Positions 17,809 to 26,803 of a stretch of DNA of 43,264 bases are shown piece by piece. The notes beneath the pieces are model-generated. The model was not told where the DNA came from. It ran no database searches and worked only from the letters and a program-made list of their open reading frames with translations. This DNA is from Candidatus Scalindua sp. (GTDB lineage: Bacteria; Planctomycetota; Brocadiia; Brocadiales; Scalinduaceae), in assembly GCA_018670825.1 (NCBI GenBank), contig JABHIW010000028.1, positions 1 to 43,264 of the forward strand. The letters run 5' to 3'. Within the stretch, counting starts at the first letter, position 1. Each line of letters begins with the position of its first letter. The position numbers and the translations under genes are program-made.

Positions 17809-18996
17809 TTGCTAAGAAAGATTCCAACGACAGCAGTTCCGTTATCAATATTTGAAATCCTTAAAGGGTTTAAATCTTTTTTTGGAAACAAATCTTATAT
17901 TGAGGAATTCGAACAAAACTTTGCAAAGTACATGGGGGCAGGCCATGCTTTCTCGTTTAACAAATGTACTACTTCCATATATATATTTCTCAAGGCACTC
18001 AAAAAATTTTCAAACAGGAAAGAAGTAGTTATACCCGCTTATACTGTCCCGACCCTGGTCCTGCCCATACGAAAGGCCGGCTTAATACCGATACTTTGTG
18101 AAAGCTCTTTAGAGACTCTCACAATGGATTTCAACCGTTTACCAGACGTCGTTAATGATAACACATTATGCGTTTTGCCAATATACCATTTCGGTTTTCC
18201 TTATGAGATAGATTCACTATTAAGGCTTGCTAAAGAGAAGGGATTCTTTGTCCTGGAAGATACAGCACAGGCACCTGGAGCAATGATAGACGATAAAAAG
18301 GTTGGAACTCTGGGAGATGCCGGTTGCTTCAGCTTATGCAGAGGTAAGAATTTTTCTACTTTTAACGGTGGCATGCTTACAACAAATTCTGATAAACTTG
18401 CAAAAATCATAGGAGAAGAGAGAGATTTGTTACCGGAGCAGGAGTTTTCATTTAAGATAAAAATTCCATTTATCCTGACAGCATATTCTTTAGTAACAAG
18501 GCCTGTTATCTATGGTCCATTCTATAAGCTGATTGCTCCGTTTAAGCACACAACAGTGCACGACGGTTTTGAGCCAAAACAGTATTCCGATTTTCAGGCA
18601 ATAATCGGATCAGGACTCCTTAAGAGACTTGATGGATTTAATGAAATAAGATTGAGAAAGGGTATGGTACTCTACGACGCACTAACGGATAATGAACACA
18701 TAATATTACCACAGATAGCTAAAAACAGTACTCCTGTTTTCAACCACTTCCCTGTAGTCTTTAAAGAGACAAGGACTATGGAGAAGGTGCAGGCAGAACT
18801 ATGGGAAAGAGGAATTGACACGGGCAGGATGTATTTGAAACCTGTGCACCATTTATATGACCTTGGATATGATAAGCAGAAGGAACTGTTTCCCAATGCG
18901 CTTTATATTGCTGAGAGATTATTAACACTCCCATCTCATCCTTATCTTGATGACAACTCTATTGAAAAAATTATAGGAGTGTTTAAATCTCTTTGA
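17809..18996 (+). CDS. DegT/DnrJ/EryC1/StrS-family PLP aminotransferase
   Basis: About 395 residues of the sugar aminotransferase family, which makes amino sugars from nucleotide-linked keto sugars. Motifs are AFSFNKCTTSIYIFLKAL, VVIPAYTVPTLVLPI, VLEDTAQAPGAMI and SLCRGKNFSTFNGGML. The Lys of the last motif is the expected PLP-binding residue. A TTG at 17809 is taken as the start because AGGAGG lies 10 bp upstream. The frame is open back to an ATG at 17743, but that extra part does not look like the family. Its presence suggests that the glycan contains an amino sugar. Confidence 0.88.
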   Translation: MLRKIPTTAVPLSIFEILKGFKSFFGNKSYIEEFEQNFAKYMGAGHAFSFNKCTTSIYIFLKALKKFSNRKEVVIPAYTVPTLVLPIRKAGLIPILCESSLETLTMDFNRLPDVVNDNTLCVLPIYHFGFPYEIDSLLRLAKEKGFFVLEDTAQAPGAMIDDKKVGTLGDAGCFSLCRGKNFSTFNGGMLTTNSDKLAKIIGEERDLLPEQEFSFKIKIPFILTAYSLVTRPVIYGPFYKLIAPFKHTTVHDGFEPKQYSDFQAIIGSGLLKRLDGFNEIRLRKGMVLYDALTDNEHIILPQIAKNSTPVFNHFPVVFKETRTMEKVQAELWERGIDTGRMYLKPVHHLYDLGYDKQKELFPNALYIAERLLTLPSHPYLDDNSIEKIIGVFKSL

Positions 18997-19015
18997 ATTC
19001 CGACAAATTTTCTCA

Positions 19016-19906
19016 ATGGATATTAATATTCATTTTACCAAAAAGCAAGAAAACGGATCTATGACATCTCTCTCGTTGAGATATTTACTGAAAAAGATTA
19101 TTAAAATCGTAGTATGTAATGTCACTACTTATACGGGATACCAATATATTACTGGAAGTAAAAGCGACAAGAAGAGATTGAAAATCCTGACGTATCATAG
19201 TATCAACGACAGAATTGATCCAGATGAAACAGTTACACCCGATGAGTTTGAGAGGCAACTACAGTATATAAAAGAAAATTATAAAGTAATTTCTCTGGAC
19301 GAAGCTATCGAATGTTTTCAAACTGATTTTGAAAAGATTTCCGGTTCAGTAGTAATTACATTTGATGACGGATATGCTGATAATTATTACAATGCTTATC
19401 CCTTACTCAAAAAGCATGATTTTCCGGCAACAATATTCCTGATCAGTGATTTTGTCAAGGACAGTGGGAGCAAATATCTTTCTCTGCCCCAAATAGATGA
19501 AATGAAGAGTAATAACATTTCATTTGGTTCCCATACTATTTCCCATCAAATACTGGCAAGATTACCAAATGAAGAAGTTGTTAGAGAAATCAAAGACTCT
19601 AAAGAAATATTAGAATCACTGCTCAGTCAGAGAATAGATTCTTTTGCGTATCCTGTCGGCACAAGGGCAGATTTCGATGATGCAACAATAGAAATTGTTA
19701 AGGCATGTAAATACACGTGCGCATGTTCGAACATGTATGGCGAGAACAGTGAGAATGCTGACATTTTTGCACTCAAAAGGATTGGCATAGAAACAACAGA
19801 TACTTTTTCACTATTTAAGCAAAAATTGGATGGCGCATTGAATATTATGTCGTTCAAGGACACAAAATTCTTTCAGAAATTAAAAAGGATATTTTTTAAG
19901 CTATAA
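19016..19906 (+). CDS. Polysaccharide deacetylase (NodB homology domain)
   Basis: A 296-residue carbohydrate esterase 4 protein. The catalytic and metal site is visible as VVITFDDGYADNYY (two Asp), FGSHTISH (the H-x3-H metal ligands) and SFAYPVGTR. It removes N-acetyl groups from sugars such as GlcNAc in glycans. The N-terminus has a mildly hydrophobic stretch (LRYLLKKIIKIVVCNV) but no clear signal peptide. No strong ribosome site decides between the ATG at 19016 and the one at 19061. Confidence 0.88.
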   Translation: MDINIHFTKKQENGSMTSLSLRYLLKKIIKIVVCNVTTYTGYQYITGSKSDKKRLKILTYHSINDRIDPDETVTPDEFERQLQYIKENYKVISLDEAIECFQTDFEKISGSVVITFDDGYADNYYNAYPLLKKHDFPATIFLISDFVKDSGSKYLSLPQIDEMKSNNISFGSHTISHQILARLPNEEVVREIKDSKEILESLLSQRIDSFAYPVGTRADFDDATIEIVKACKYTCACSNMYGENSENADIFALKRIGIETTDTFSLFKQKLDGALNIMSFKDTKFFQKLKRIFFKL

Positions 19907-19924
19907 TTAAAGAGGAGATAAGCT

Positions 19925-21628
19925 TTGTACATCCTTGGTATAGGCGGTTACACATTAGATGCTGCTGCTTCTTTAGTAAAAGATGGAGAGTTAATTGCGG
20001 CGGTAGAAGAAGAGCGTTTTACACGAAAAAAACATGAAGGAGGTATGCCGTATAAGGCCATTGACTACTGCCTGAAAGAGGCAAACATAACATTAAAGGA
20101 TATTGACCATATAGGATTCAGTTACAAACCGTGGTTAAGGATATCGAAAAGGATTCCGTATAGAATATTAAAAATTCCAAAGGCTCCTTTCTATTCTCTT
20201 GGTTATATAGTTGATGAAATTAACAGCACAGGACTTTACCTTTCTGAATTAAAACAGCTCAAGCAAAATGAAAAAACTAAAATACATTTTATAGAGCATC
20301 ATCTGGCACATGCTGCAAGCGTCTTTCTCACGTCACCATTTGAAGAATCCGCAATTCTTACTTTGGACTATATGGGAGAGTGGACAAGCACATTAATGGG
20401 CAAAGGTACGGGCAGTCAAATAGAGAAGATAAAAGAGATTAAATTCCCTCACTCTTTGGGGATCCTTTATGCCGCGGTAACAAAATATCTTGGATTCCAG
20501 CATGGAAATGACGAATACAAGGTGATGGGGCTTGCATCATACGGCAAACCTGCATACATTGATATTTTTAAAGATATGGTTAAATTATTGCCTGATGGGG
20601 GATATCGGATGAACCCGGATTATTTCACCTATTGGGCAAGTGCCGGTTCAAGAGAAGGCTTTATGTCCAGGAAATTCATTGATGCATGCGGGCCAATTCG
20701 GATTAAGGACCAGGAAATTGAAGAGAGACACATGGACATTGCGGCAAGTCTACAGAAAATCCTGGAAGATACGACCCTACACATTGCTGATTATCTATAC
20801 AAAAAAACCGGGGAAAAGAATCTGTGTATTGCCGGTGGCGTTGGTTTAAACTGTTCAATGAACTACAGATTGTTGAAGGATTCTCCTTTTGAATCTGTTT
20901 TTGTACAACCATCAGCACATGACGCCGGCACGTCACTCGGTGCCGCATATTATATTTATAATACAATATTGAAGAAAAACAGGAATTTCGTTATGAGACA
21001 TGCTTACTGGGGTCCTGAATATTCAAATGAAGAAATAAAGGCTGAACTCGACCTTGATAAGTTGAAGTATACCCATCACCAGGATATTGCAAAAAAGTGT
21101 GCTGAATTAATAAACGATGGAAAGATTATCGGGTGGTTTCAGGGGAGGGCGGAATGGGGTCCGAGAGCATTGGGTAATAGAAGTATCCTGGCAAATGCAA
21201 CGAGAGACGATATGCAGGATATTGTTAACAAGTATGTAAAACACAGGGAAGATTTCCGCCCTTTTGCGCCTGCAGTACTGAAAGAATCATCCGGAGATTT
21301 CTTTGACTTTGATCAGGAATCGCCTTTTATGCTCTTTATTTGTGATGTCAAACCGGAAAAGAGAAAATTGATTCCCGCTGTTACCCATACAGACGGAACA
21401 GCAAGAGTCCAAACGGTTGATTCTCAGTATAATAAACTCTTTTATAATGTTATTAAGAATTTTGGAGATATCAGTGGTATTCCTATTGTACTGAATACTT
21501 CATTTAATGTGGCAGGGGAGCCGGTAGTCACTACGCCAAAAGAGGCCATTCGCTGTTTTTTCTCAACCGGTATAGATTGTTTAATAATGGGCAATTACTT
21601 GATAGAAAAAGATGATTCAATTACGTAA
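19925..21628 (+). CDS. NodU/CmcH-family carbamoyltransferase
   Basis: A 567-residue carbamoyltransferase. The N-terminal Kae1-like domain shows YILGIGGYTLDAAASLV and the metal-site HHLAHAAS. The centre shows the glycine-rich IAGGVGLNCSMN. The C-terminal YrdC-like part carries RAEWGPRALGNRSIL and REDFRPFAPAVL. These enzymes use carbamoyl phosphate and ATP to carbamoylate hydroxyl groups of sugars or antibiotics. The TTG start is preceded by AGAGGAG. It overlaps the radical SAM gene, so the two are coupled. Confidence 0.92.
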   Translation: MYILGIGGYTLDAAASLVKDGELIAAVEEERFTRKKHEGGMPYKAIDYCLKEANITLKDIDHIGFSYKPWLRISKRIPYRILKIPKAPFYSLGYIVDEINSTGLYLSELKQLKQNEKTKIHFIEHHLAHAASVFLTSPFEESAILTLDYMGEWTSTLMGKGTGSQIEKIKEIKFPHSLGILYAAVTKYLGFQHGNDEYKVMGLASYGKPAYIDIFKDMVKLLPDGGYRMNPDYFTYWASAGSREGFMSRKFIDACGPIRIKDQEIEERHMDIAASLQKILEDTTLHIADYLYKKTGEKNLCIAGGVGLNCSMNYRLLKDSPFESVFVQPSAHDAGTSLGAAYYIYNTILKKNRNFVMRHAYWGPEYSNEEIKAELDLDKLKYTHHQDIAKKCAELINDGKIIGWFQGRAEWGPRALGNRSILANATRDDMQDIVNKYVKHREDFRPFAPAVLKESSGDFFDFDQESPFMLFICDVKPEKRKLIPAVTHTDGTARVQTVDSQYNKLFYNVIKNFGDISGIPIVLNTSFNVAGEPVVTTPKEAIRCFFSTGIDCLIMGNYLIEKDDSIT

Positions 21629-22775
21629 TTTAAAAAGAAACCTTGCTAAAGCAATTACCCAGCCTGGTTATGCGTTGAAAGCATTAAGACAACGTCTGCT
21701 TTCTTACTTAACATACACGATTCACGATGGATACAGCCATTATCCGGAGACGGTTGATCTGTTTCTGACTTACATGTGCAACCTTAGATGTAAGATGTGC
21801 GGTCAGTGGGGAGAGGCTGGTACATCTAAAGAGATGTCACCCAAGGAATTGAAGAGAGAGTTGTCACTTGATGAAATATATAAAATCATAAATGATATAA
21901 AGACATTCAAGCCAAATGTGACACTTTTTGGCGGCGAGCCGTTAATGTATACAAATTGGGAAAAGGTAGTTTCACGTATAAAACAAGAGGGAATGCGCTG
22001 CAATATGATTACTAATGGAATATTATTAGAAAGATATGCAAATTCCATAATTGACTTGGGAGTTGACGAAATTATCTTTTCACTGGATGGCCCTCGTGAG
22101 GTACATGACGAGGTGAGAGGAGCAAAAGGTACATTTGAGAGGGCGTCCAGGGGTCTTAAATTAATTAGAGATATTAAAAAAAAGTCAGGGGCAAGCAAGC
22201 CTGTCGTAAGTATCTCAAGTACGATATTTGAGATAAATTATAAGCGCCTTGATGAGTTAATCAGCATTGCAGAAGAACTGGCAGCAAGTACGATTACGTT
22301 TCACCACTTAATATTTTTAAGTGAAGAGAGGTACAACCAACATAATAATATTTTTAAGGGTTTCTACGGGATGGTTTGTAGTGATTGGAAAGGATTTGTA
22401 AGGAACAGCTTGCCAGACATCGACGTTGATTTTCTTATTCGAAAAATGGAAGATATTAAAAAAAGAAGTTCTAAGGTAAAGATTAACTTTTATCCAAATT
22501 TTACCGATGAAGAAATAAGGAGGTATTACACCGGATTTGATTTTGTCTCTTCGGGTTATGGAAAAAGATGTCTGAGCCCCTGGATGGTTTCGTACATCTT
22601 TCCGGATGGTTCCGTACGACCCTGTCAATCGTTAAACTTCTCTGCCGGAAACGTCAAGGATAGTACTTTTAGTAAAATATGGAATAATGAAAAATACATG
22701 CGTTTCAGAAAGATTACAAAGAAAGAAAAAAAATATCCTGTATGTACAAGATGTACAGAATTATATAGATTTTAA
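21612..22775 (+). CDS. Radical SAM/SPASM-type enzyme
   Basis: A 387-residue radical SAM protein. The cluster motif is CNLRCKMC, followed by TLFGGEPLMY and MITNGILL. The C-terminal part resembles a SPASM or twitch domain, with CLSPW, RPCQSLNFSAGNV and CTRC. It starts 17 bases before the carbamoyltransferase stop. Relatives within polysaccharide clusters carry out difficult sugar or lipid modifications; others modify peptides. No short peptide substrate gene is evident nearby, so a sugar-related role is more likely here. Confidence 0.88.
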   Translation: MIQLRNLKRNLAKAITQPGYALKALRQRLLSYLTYTIHDGYSHYPETVDLFLTYMCNLRCKMCGQWGEAGTSKEMSPKELKRELSLDEIYKIINDIKTFKPNVTLFGGEPLMYTNWEKVVSRIKQEGMRCNMITNGILLERYANSIIDLGVDEIIFSLDGPREVHDEVRGAKGTFERASRGLKLIRDIKKKSGASKPVVSISSTIFEINYKRLDELISIAEELAASTITFHHLIFLSEERYNQHNNIFKGFYGMVCSDWKGFVRNSLPDIDVDFLIRKMEDIKKRSSKVKINFYPNFTDEEIRRYYTGFDFVSSGYGKRCLSPWMVSYIFPDGSVRPCQSLNFSAGNVKDSTFSKIWNNEKYMRFRKITKKEKKYPVCTRCTELYRF

Positions 22776-22899
22776 ATAACCTATGATATATTATTCATCA
22801 TCTTTGGGAAAATACTAATATAAGAAACAACTACCTCCCTTATCTCGCATTTAAAGAAAACGGGAACATTATTATTTATATACAATTACTTTTAAAATA

Positions 22900-24420
22900 A
22901 TGTATAGAAAAAAACGTCTTTACTCCGGTTTTATTCTGATTATTTTTGCTTGCCTGTTCTTAAGCAACTCAAATCTACTTATAAATGTCTGTTTTGCTGA
23001 ACAATACAAACTCATTCCAAGTGCTATCCATATACACACCTCAATAGGCAATGGAGAGCAAACGCCAGAGGAGATTGTAGAGATCGCGAGAAAGAGCGGT
23101 ATAAAGGTTGTAATCTTTACCGATCATGACACCATGAAATGGACATACGGAATCCCACCCTTAAGAAAGATTATCCAGAAGGTTGTAGATCAAAAATCCA
23201 TACTTAAATATGGAGCAGAGAATTACATCAATAGAATCGAAGAGTTAAATAAAAAACATCCCGATATGCTTCTAATCCATGGAGCAGAGTCTATCCCTTT
23301 CTACTATTGGCGAGGAAGTCCTTTCAAAAAAACTCTGGCATTGGTAAAAGGCAATGAACATATCCTGGTATTTGGGCTGCAAAACCCATCCGATTACAAA
23401 AATCTACCGTCGGTAGGAAATGGATTTCCGGGAGTATTCGACGTAGAAGGTATTTTCAGATTATGGCCTGTCTTTTTTTTCTTACTTGGATGGCGTCTTA
23501 TTTCACTTAGTCGAAAGACTTCCATAGAGAAACATGGGCATTCACACAGCATAGGCCCTGGCACAATATCAGGAATAATATGTTTATTTGTAGGGGCCGT
23601 CTTTTTGGTGAATAACTATCCGTTTAAAACACCTTTATATGATCAATATCATGGGGAACAGGGTGTGGGACCTTACCAATATCTTATTGATCACGCAAAC
23701 AAAAATAATGCATTAACCTTCTGGGCACACCCGGAAGTAGAAAGGTCTATGGATTTCGGCAATATTAAAGTCGTATCATCACCATACGAGAAAGACCTTC
23801 TTAGCACTTTTGATTATACGGGTATAGCAGTCTTCAGCGAAGGGATGAGACACGTTGGTCCGCCGGGGGGAATCTGGGACAAGATTTTACTGCAATATTG
23901 TTCAGGAAAAAGATTTAAACCCGTCTGGGTTATTGGAGAAGTTGACTATAGAGGCCACGGATTCTCTATTGACGAAACACAGACGGTCTTTTTAATAAAG
24001 GAAAAGAGCAATGAAGAAGTAATGAATGCGCTTGCGACCGGTAAGATGTACGCCGCTATGGGTGATGCTAATCAGCTTAGTTTGAACAGCTTTGTCGTTG
24101 AAGATTCTAAAAGTGGCAAGATGGCTTTTATGGGAGATGAAATAGCGCTCACAGGGAAACCCCGTATAAGAATTGTTGTAACTGTTGACAAAACCCATAA
24201 ATCCTCTGCATATAAGAAAAGGAGTTTCAACATAGATTTGATAAGAAACGGAACTGTTATTAAAACATTTGAAGCAAATGATTCGATAGATATCGCTTAC
24301 GATGATGATTACTACAACCCAAATCAAAAAGTCTATTACCGTCTGGCTATTGATACTAGCTATCTGTTCAGAGGTATAGTCACCAACCCTATTTTTGTGC
24401 AGTTTAAGGGAAAACAATAA
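22900..24420 (+). CDS. Exported membrane protein with PHP-type metallohydrolase domain
   Basis: A 506-residue protein with a signal peptide (residues 1-33, ending CFAE). A PHP domain follows, with metal-binding HIHTS (His44, His46) and FTDHDT (Asp75, His76, Asp77). Further His and Asp residues lie at HGAES and WAHPE. Two hydrophobic segments (VFFFLLGWRLI, about 189-199, and IICLFVGAVFLV, about 226-237) sit inside the PHP region and would anchor it. The last 100 residues look like a beta-rich domain. PHP enzymes cleave phosphoesters, so a lipid-linked or glycan phosphate on the outer face of the membrane is a reasonable but unproven substrate. Confidence 0.8.
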   Translation: MYRKKRLYSGFILIIFACLFLSNSNLLINVCFAEQYKLIPSAIHIHTSIGNGEQTPEEIVEIARKSGIKVVIFTDHDTMKWTYGIPPLRKIIQKVVDQKSILKYGAENYINRIEELNKKHPDMLLIHGAESIPFYYWRGSPFKKTLALVKGNEHILVFGLQNPSDYKNLPSVGNGFPGVFDVEGIFRLWPVFFFLLGWRLISLSRKTSIEKHGHSHSIGPGTISGIICLFVGAVFLVNNYPFKTPLYDQYHGEQGVGPYQYLIDHANKNNALTFWAHPEVERSMDFGNIKVVSSPYEKDLLSTFDYTGIAVFSEGMRHVGPPGGIWDKILLQYCSGKRFKPVWVIGEVDYRGHGFSIDETQTVFLIKEKSNEEVMNALATGKMYAAMGDANQLSLNSFVVEDSKSGKMAFMGDEIALTGKPRIRIVVTVDKTHKSSAYKKRSFNIDLIRNGTVIKTFEANDSIDIAYDDDYYNPNQKVYYRLAIDTSYLFRGIVTNPIFVQFKGKQ

Positions 24421-24437
24421 AAGTTTCAATCTTAAAT

Positions 24438-24536
24438 GTGACGCCAAAAAAGATCAGAATAGTAAACATAATTACTCGTATGGAACTTGGCGGTCCGCCA
24501 ATCTTAGTGCTCGACATGTCTTTAGAGATGGATTAG
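24438..24536 (+). pseudogene. N-terminal remnant of a GT4 glycosyltransferase
   Basis: A GTG frame reads MTPKKIRIVNIITRMELGGP, then PILVLDMSLEMD and a stop at 24534-24536. This is the usual start of a GT4 glycosyltransferase: a beta strand followed by the LGG acceptor loop. The rest of the gene is missing, apart from perhaps a few codons up to 24600. It lies inside the glycan cluster, between the PHP and WbqC genes, so the cluster has lost a glycosyltransferase. Confidence 0.6.
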
Positions 24537-24626
24537 CAGGATACCGTAGGGCAAAAAACTTTTTTTACATCACTACAACTGTGCATAAAATTGAAGACTT
24601 ATATAGTAAATTGAAACGAAACGTTT

Positions 24627-24651
24627 AGGTTCAGGCTACAAACCTGAACCT
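24627..24651. repeat. Short perfect hairpin before the WbqC gene
   Basis: AGGTTCAGG (24627-24635) and CCTGAACCT (24643-24651) form a 9-bp stem with a 7-nt loop. No T-tract follows. It could be the scar left at the end of the GT4 deletion, or a stability hairpin. Confidence 0.45.
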
Positions 24652-24680
24652 GCGATACGCTTAGACAAAAAAATAAACAT

Positions 24681-25358
24681 ATGCTAATCGCAATTCATCA
24701 ACCACAATACCTTCCCTGGTTAGGTTATCTAGATAAAATTGACAAAGCAGATATATTTGTAATATTAGATAATGTCCAATTCAAGAAAAACGAATGGCAA
24801 AATCGTAACAGAATAAAAACTGCTCAAGGCTGCCAGTGGATCACCGTCCCTGTCTTATACCGGTTTCCGGAAAAGATTAATGAAGTGATGATTAACAACA
24901 AAGCAAACTGGAGCAGAAAACATCTTCAAGCACTAATCACTAACTATTCAAAATCGACCTATTTTGACGATTATAAAGGTTTTTTTGAGAATATCTTCAG
25001 TCGTAACTGGGACCGCCTTGTCGATATAAACATTGAGATAATAAAGTTTTTGATCAGTGCTTTAGAACTCAAAACTGAACTTGTTATGGCATCTGATTTA
25101 GAACTGAGAGAAGAACCGACAGAACGCTTAATCGATATCTGCAAGACGTTGAAAGGTAATAAATACCTTGCGGGGAAGGATGGTAATAAATACATGGATT
25201 TAGAACAGTTCGATAAAGAGGATATAGAAATAATCTTTCAGGACTTTAAACATCCGGAATACAGCCAATTATTTGGAGATTTTGAGCCTTACATGTCAGC
25301 TATTGACTTATTGTTCAACTGCGGCAATAATAGCCTTGAAATATTGAGAGGCAAGTAA
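24681..25358 (+). CDS. WbqC-family protein
   Basis: A 225-residue protein of the WbqC family. The family signature is at the very start (IAIHQPQYLPWLGYLDKI), followed by FVILDNVQFKKNEWQNRNRI and KYLAGKDGNKYMD. Members are found in O-antigen and amino-sugar clusters and are thought to be acyl or aminoacyl transfer enzymes; the reaction is not firmly known to me. The length is normal and there is no signal peptide. Confidence 0.9.
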   Translation: MLIAIHQPQYLPWLGYLDKIDKADIFVILDNVQFKKNEWQNRNRIKTAQGCQWITVPVLYRFPEKINEVMINNKANWSRKHLQALITNYSKSTYFDDYKGFFENIFSRNWDRLVDINIEIIKFLISALELKTELVMASDLELREEPTERLIDICKTLKGNKYLAGKDGNKYMDLEQFDKEDIEIIFQDFKHPEYSQLFGDFEPYMSAIDLLFNCGNNSLEILRGK

Positions 25359-25464
25359 GTGTTAATGCTGCAAGATTGAACTAGGATCTATAATTTTTAA
25401 TCAAAAAATATTTAGCAATTCATAGCACCCCTGAAGAAGTTAAAAATTACCGTTATAGAAAATC

Positions 25465-26703
25465 ATGAAAAAAAAACAGAGTAGTAAATATAATGTTGTC
25501 GTAGGTATACCCTCATATAATGAATCTGATACTATTCCGTATGTTGCCAAAACTGTAGGGGAAGGGCTTGAAGAGTATTTTCCAGGCAAAAAATGTATTA
25601 TTGTCAATGTGGATAATAATAGTCCGGATAATACAAAAGACGCTTTCCTGGGCACAAAAACCCGTATAGAGAAGAGATACATCAGCACGGCTCATGGTGT
25701 CCGAGGTAAAGGTAATAATATGTTAAATCTGTTCAATTTTGCAAAAGATGCTGGTGCTGAAGTCACTATTGTTGTAGACGCAGACCTTAAGTCGATAACA
25801 AAGGAGTGGATTGAATACCTTGGGCGTCCTATTGTTGAGGGTCATGACTACGTAATACCACTCTATTCAAGGCACCAGTTTGACGGCACTATTACAAATC
25901 ATATATGTTATCCTGCCATGTTTGGTATGCTTTCCATGGATATCCGACAGCCGATAGGAGGAGAGTTTGCATTTTCTCCAAAACTTATAAAGTATTTACT
26001 CAAACAATCATGGACGGAAAGCACCAGACAGTATGGGATAGATATCTTTATGTCCCTGAGCGCTGTTCTCGGAGGTTTTAAAATCTGCCAGAGCGGACTG
26101 GGGACAAAGATTCATAAAGCAAGCGCTCCTAAACTGGGTATCATGTTTGAACAGGTAATCGAAACGTTACTGACGGTGCTTGTGCAGAATAAGGACGCCT
26201 GGATGACCGGAAATAATGGTGATATCTTTGTACCTGACACATTTGGTTTAAAGGATTTAGCAGAACCACAAGAGTTGGATATTAACATTCTTGACCTGAA
26301 AGAGAAAGGTCAGACGGAATACAGTAAATATCAAACTGACATTAAAGAGCTTTTAGAACCATATGCGTTTTCAAGAGTACATGAGATGTTTGAAGTGGAA
26401 GTTTTTGATCTGACTATCCTTCTGTGGACACAGATTTTTTACAGCCTCGTGTATCGATACGATATCTCAACGAGTAGTGAAGACAGAAAGAAGATAATTA
26501 ATAGCCTTAAACCTCTCTATTTTGCAAGAAGCCTCAGCTTTAACTACCACACTTGGAAGTACAATGTAAAGTATTCAGAAATGGAGATCAGGAAATCCGC
26601 ATTAGGCTTTGCATCACAAAAATATTATCTATGGGGATTGTATAGCAAAGGAAATAAGCTGGGACCAGAAAAAACTAAAAAGACAAGAAGCGGTAAACAG
26701 TAA
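25465..26703 (+). CDS. GT2-fold glycosyltransferase, mannosylglycerate/glucosylglycerate-synthase-like
   Basis: A 412-residue GT-A enzyme. The N-terminus reads VVVGIPSYNESDTIPYV, the nucleotide-binding segment VNVDNNSPDNT, and the metal-binding motif VVDADL. GGEFAFSPKLI is at the acceptor loop. The long C-terminal helical part resembles glucosyl-3-phosphoglycerate and mannosylglycerate synthases more than ordinary GT2 enzymes. It could therefore make a compatible solute, which would suit a marine organism, or add a sugar to the surface glycan. It is the last plus-strand gene of the cluster. Confidence 0.82.
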   Translation: MKKKQSSKYNVVVGIPSYNESDTIPYVAKTVGEGLEEYFPGKKCIIVNVDNNSPDNTKDAFLGTKTRIEKRYISTAHGVRGKGNNMLNLFNFAKDAGAEVTIVVDADLKSITKEWIEYLGRPIVEGHDYVIPLYSRHQFDGTITNHICYPAMFGMLSMDIRQPIGGEFAFSPKLIKYLLKQSWTESTRQYGIDIFMSLSAVLGGFKICQSGLGTKIHKASAPKLGIMFEQVIETLLTVLVQNKDAWMTGNNGDIFVPDTFGLKDLAEPQELDINILDLKEKGQTEYSKYQTDIKELLEPYAFSRVHEMFEVEVFDLTILLWTQIFYSLVYRYDISTSSEDRKKIINSLKPLYFARSLSFNYHTWKYNVKYSEMEIRKSALGFASQKYYLWGLYSKGNKLGPEKTKKTRSGKQ

Positions 26704-26803
26704 GCATGGGAGGAATGGATAAACCCGTATTTCCGCAACAAGACAAGTTAGTAGCGTATATGGTAGAGCAACTAAATCCATCTTTTCATCTGGTTCAGAA
26801 GAT

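Noticed and set aside
24395-24628. 77-codon frame between the PHP and WbqC genes
   Set aside because: It is out of frame with the recognisable GT4 start and its translation has no motif. The pseudogene reading explains the stretch better.
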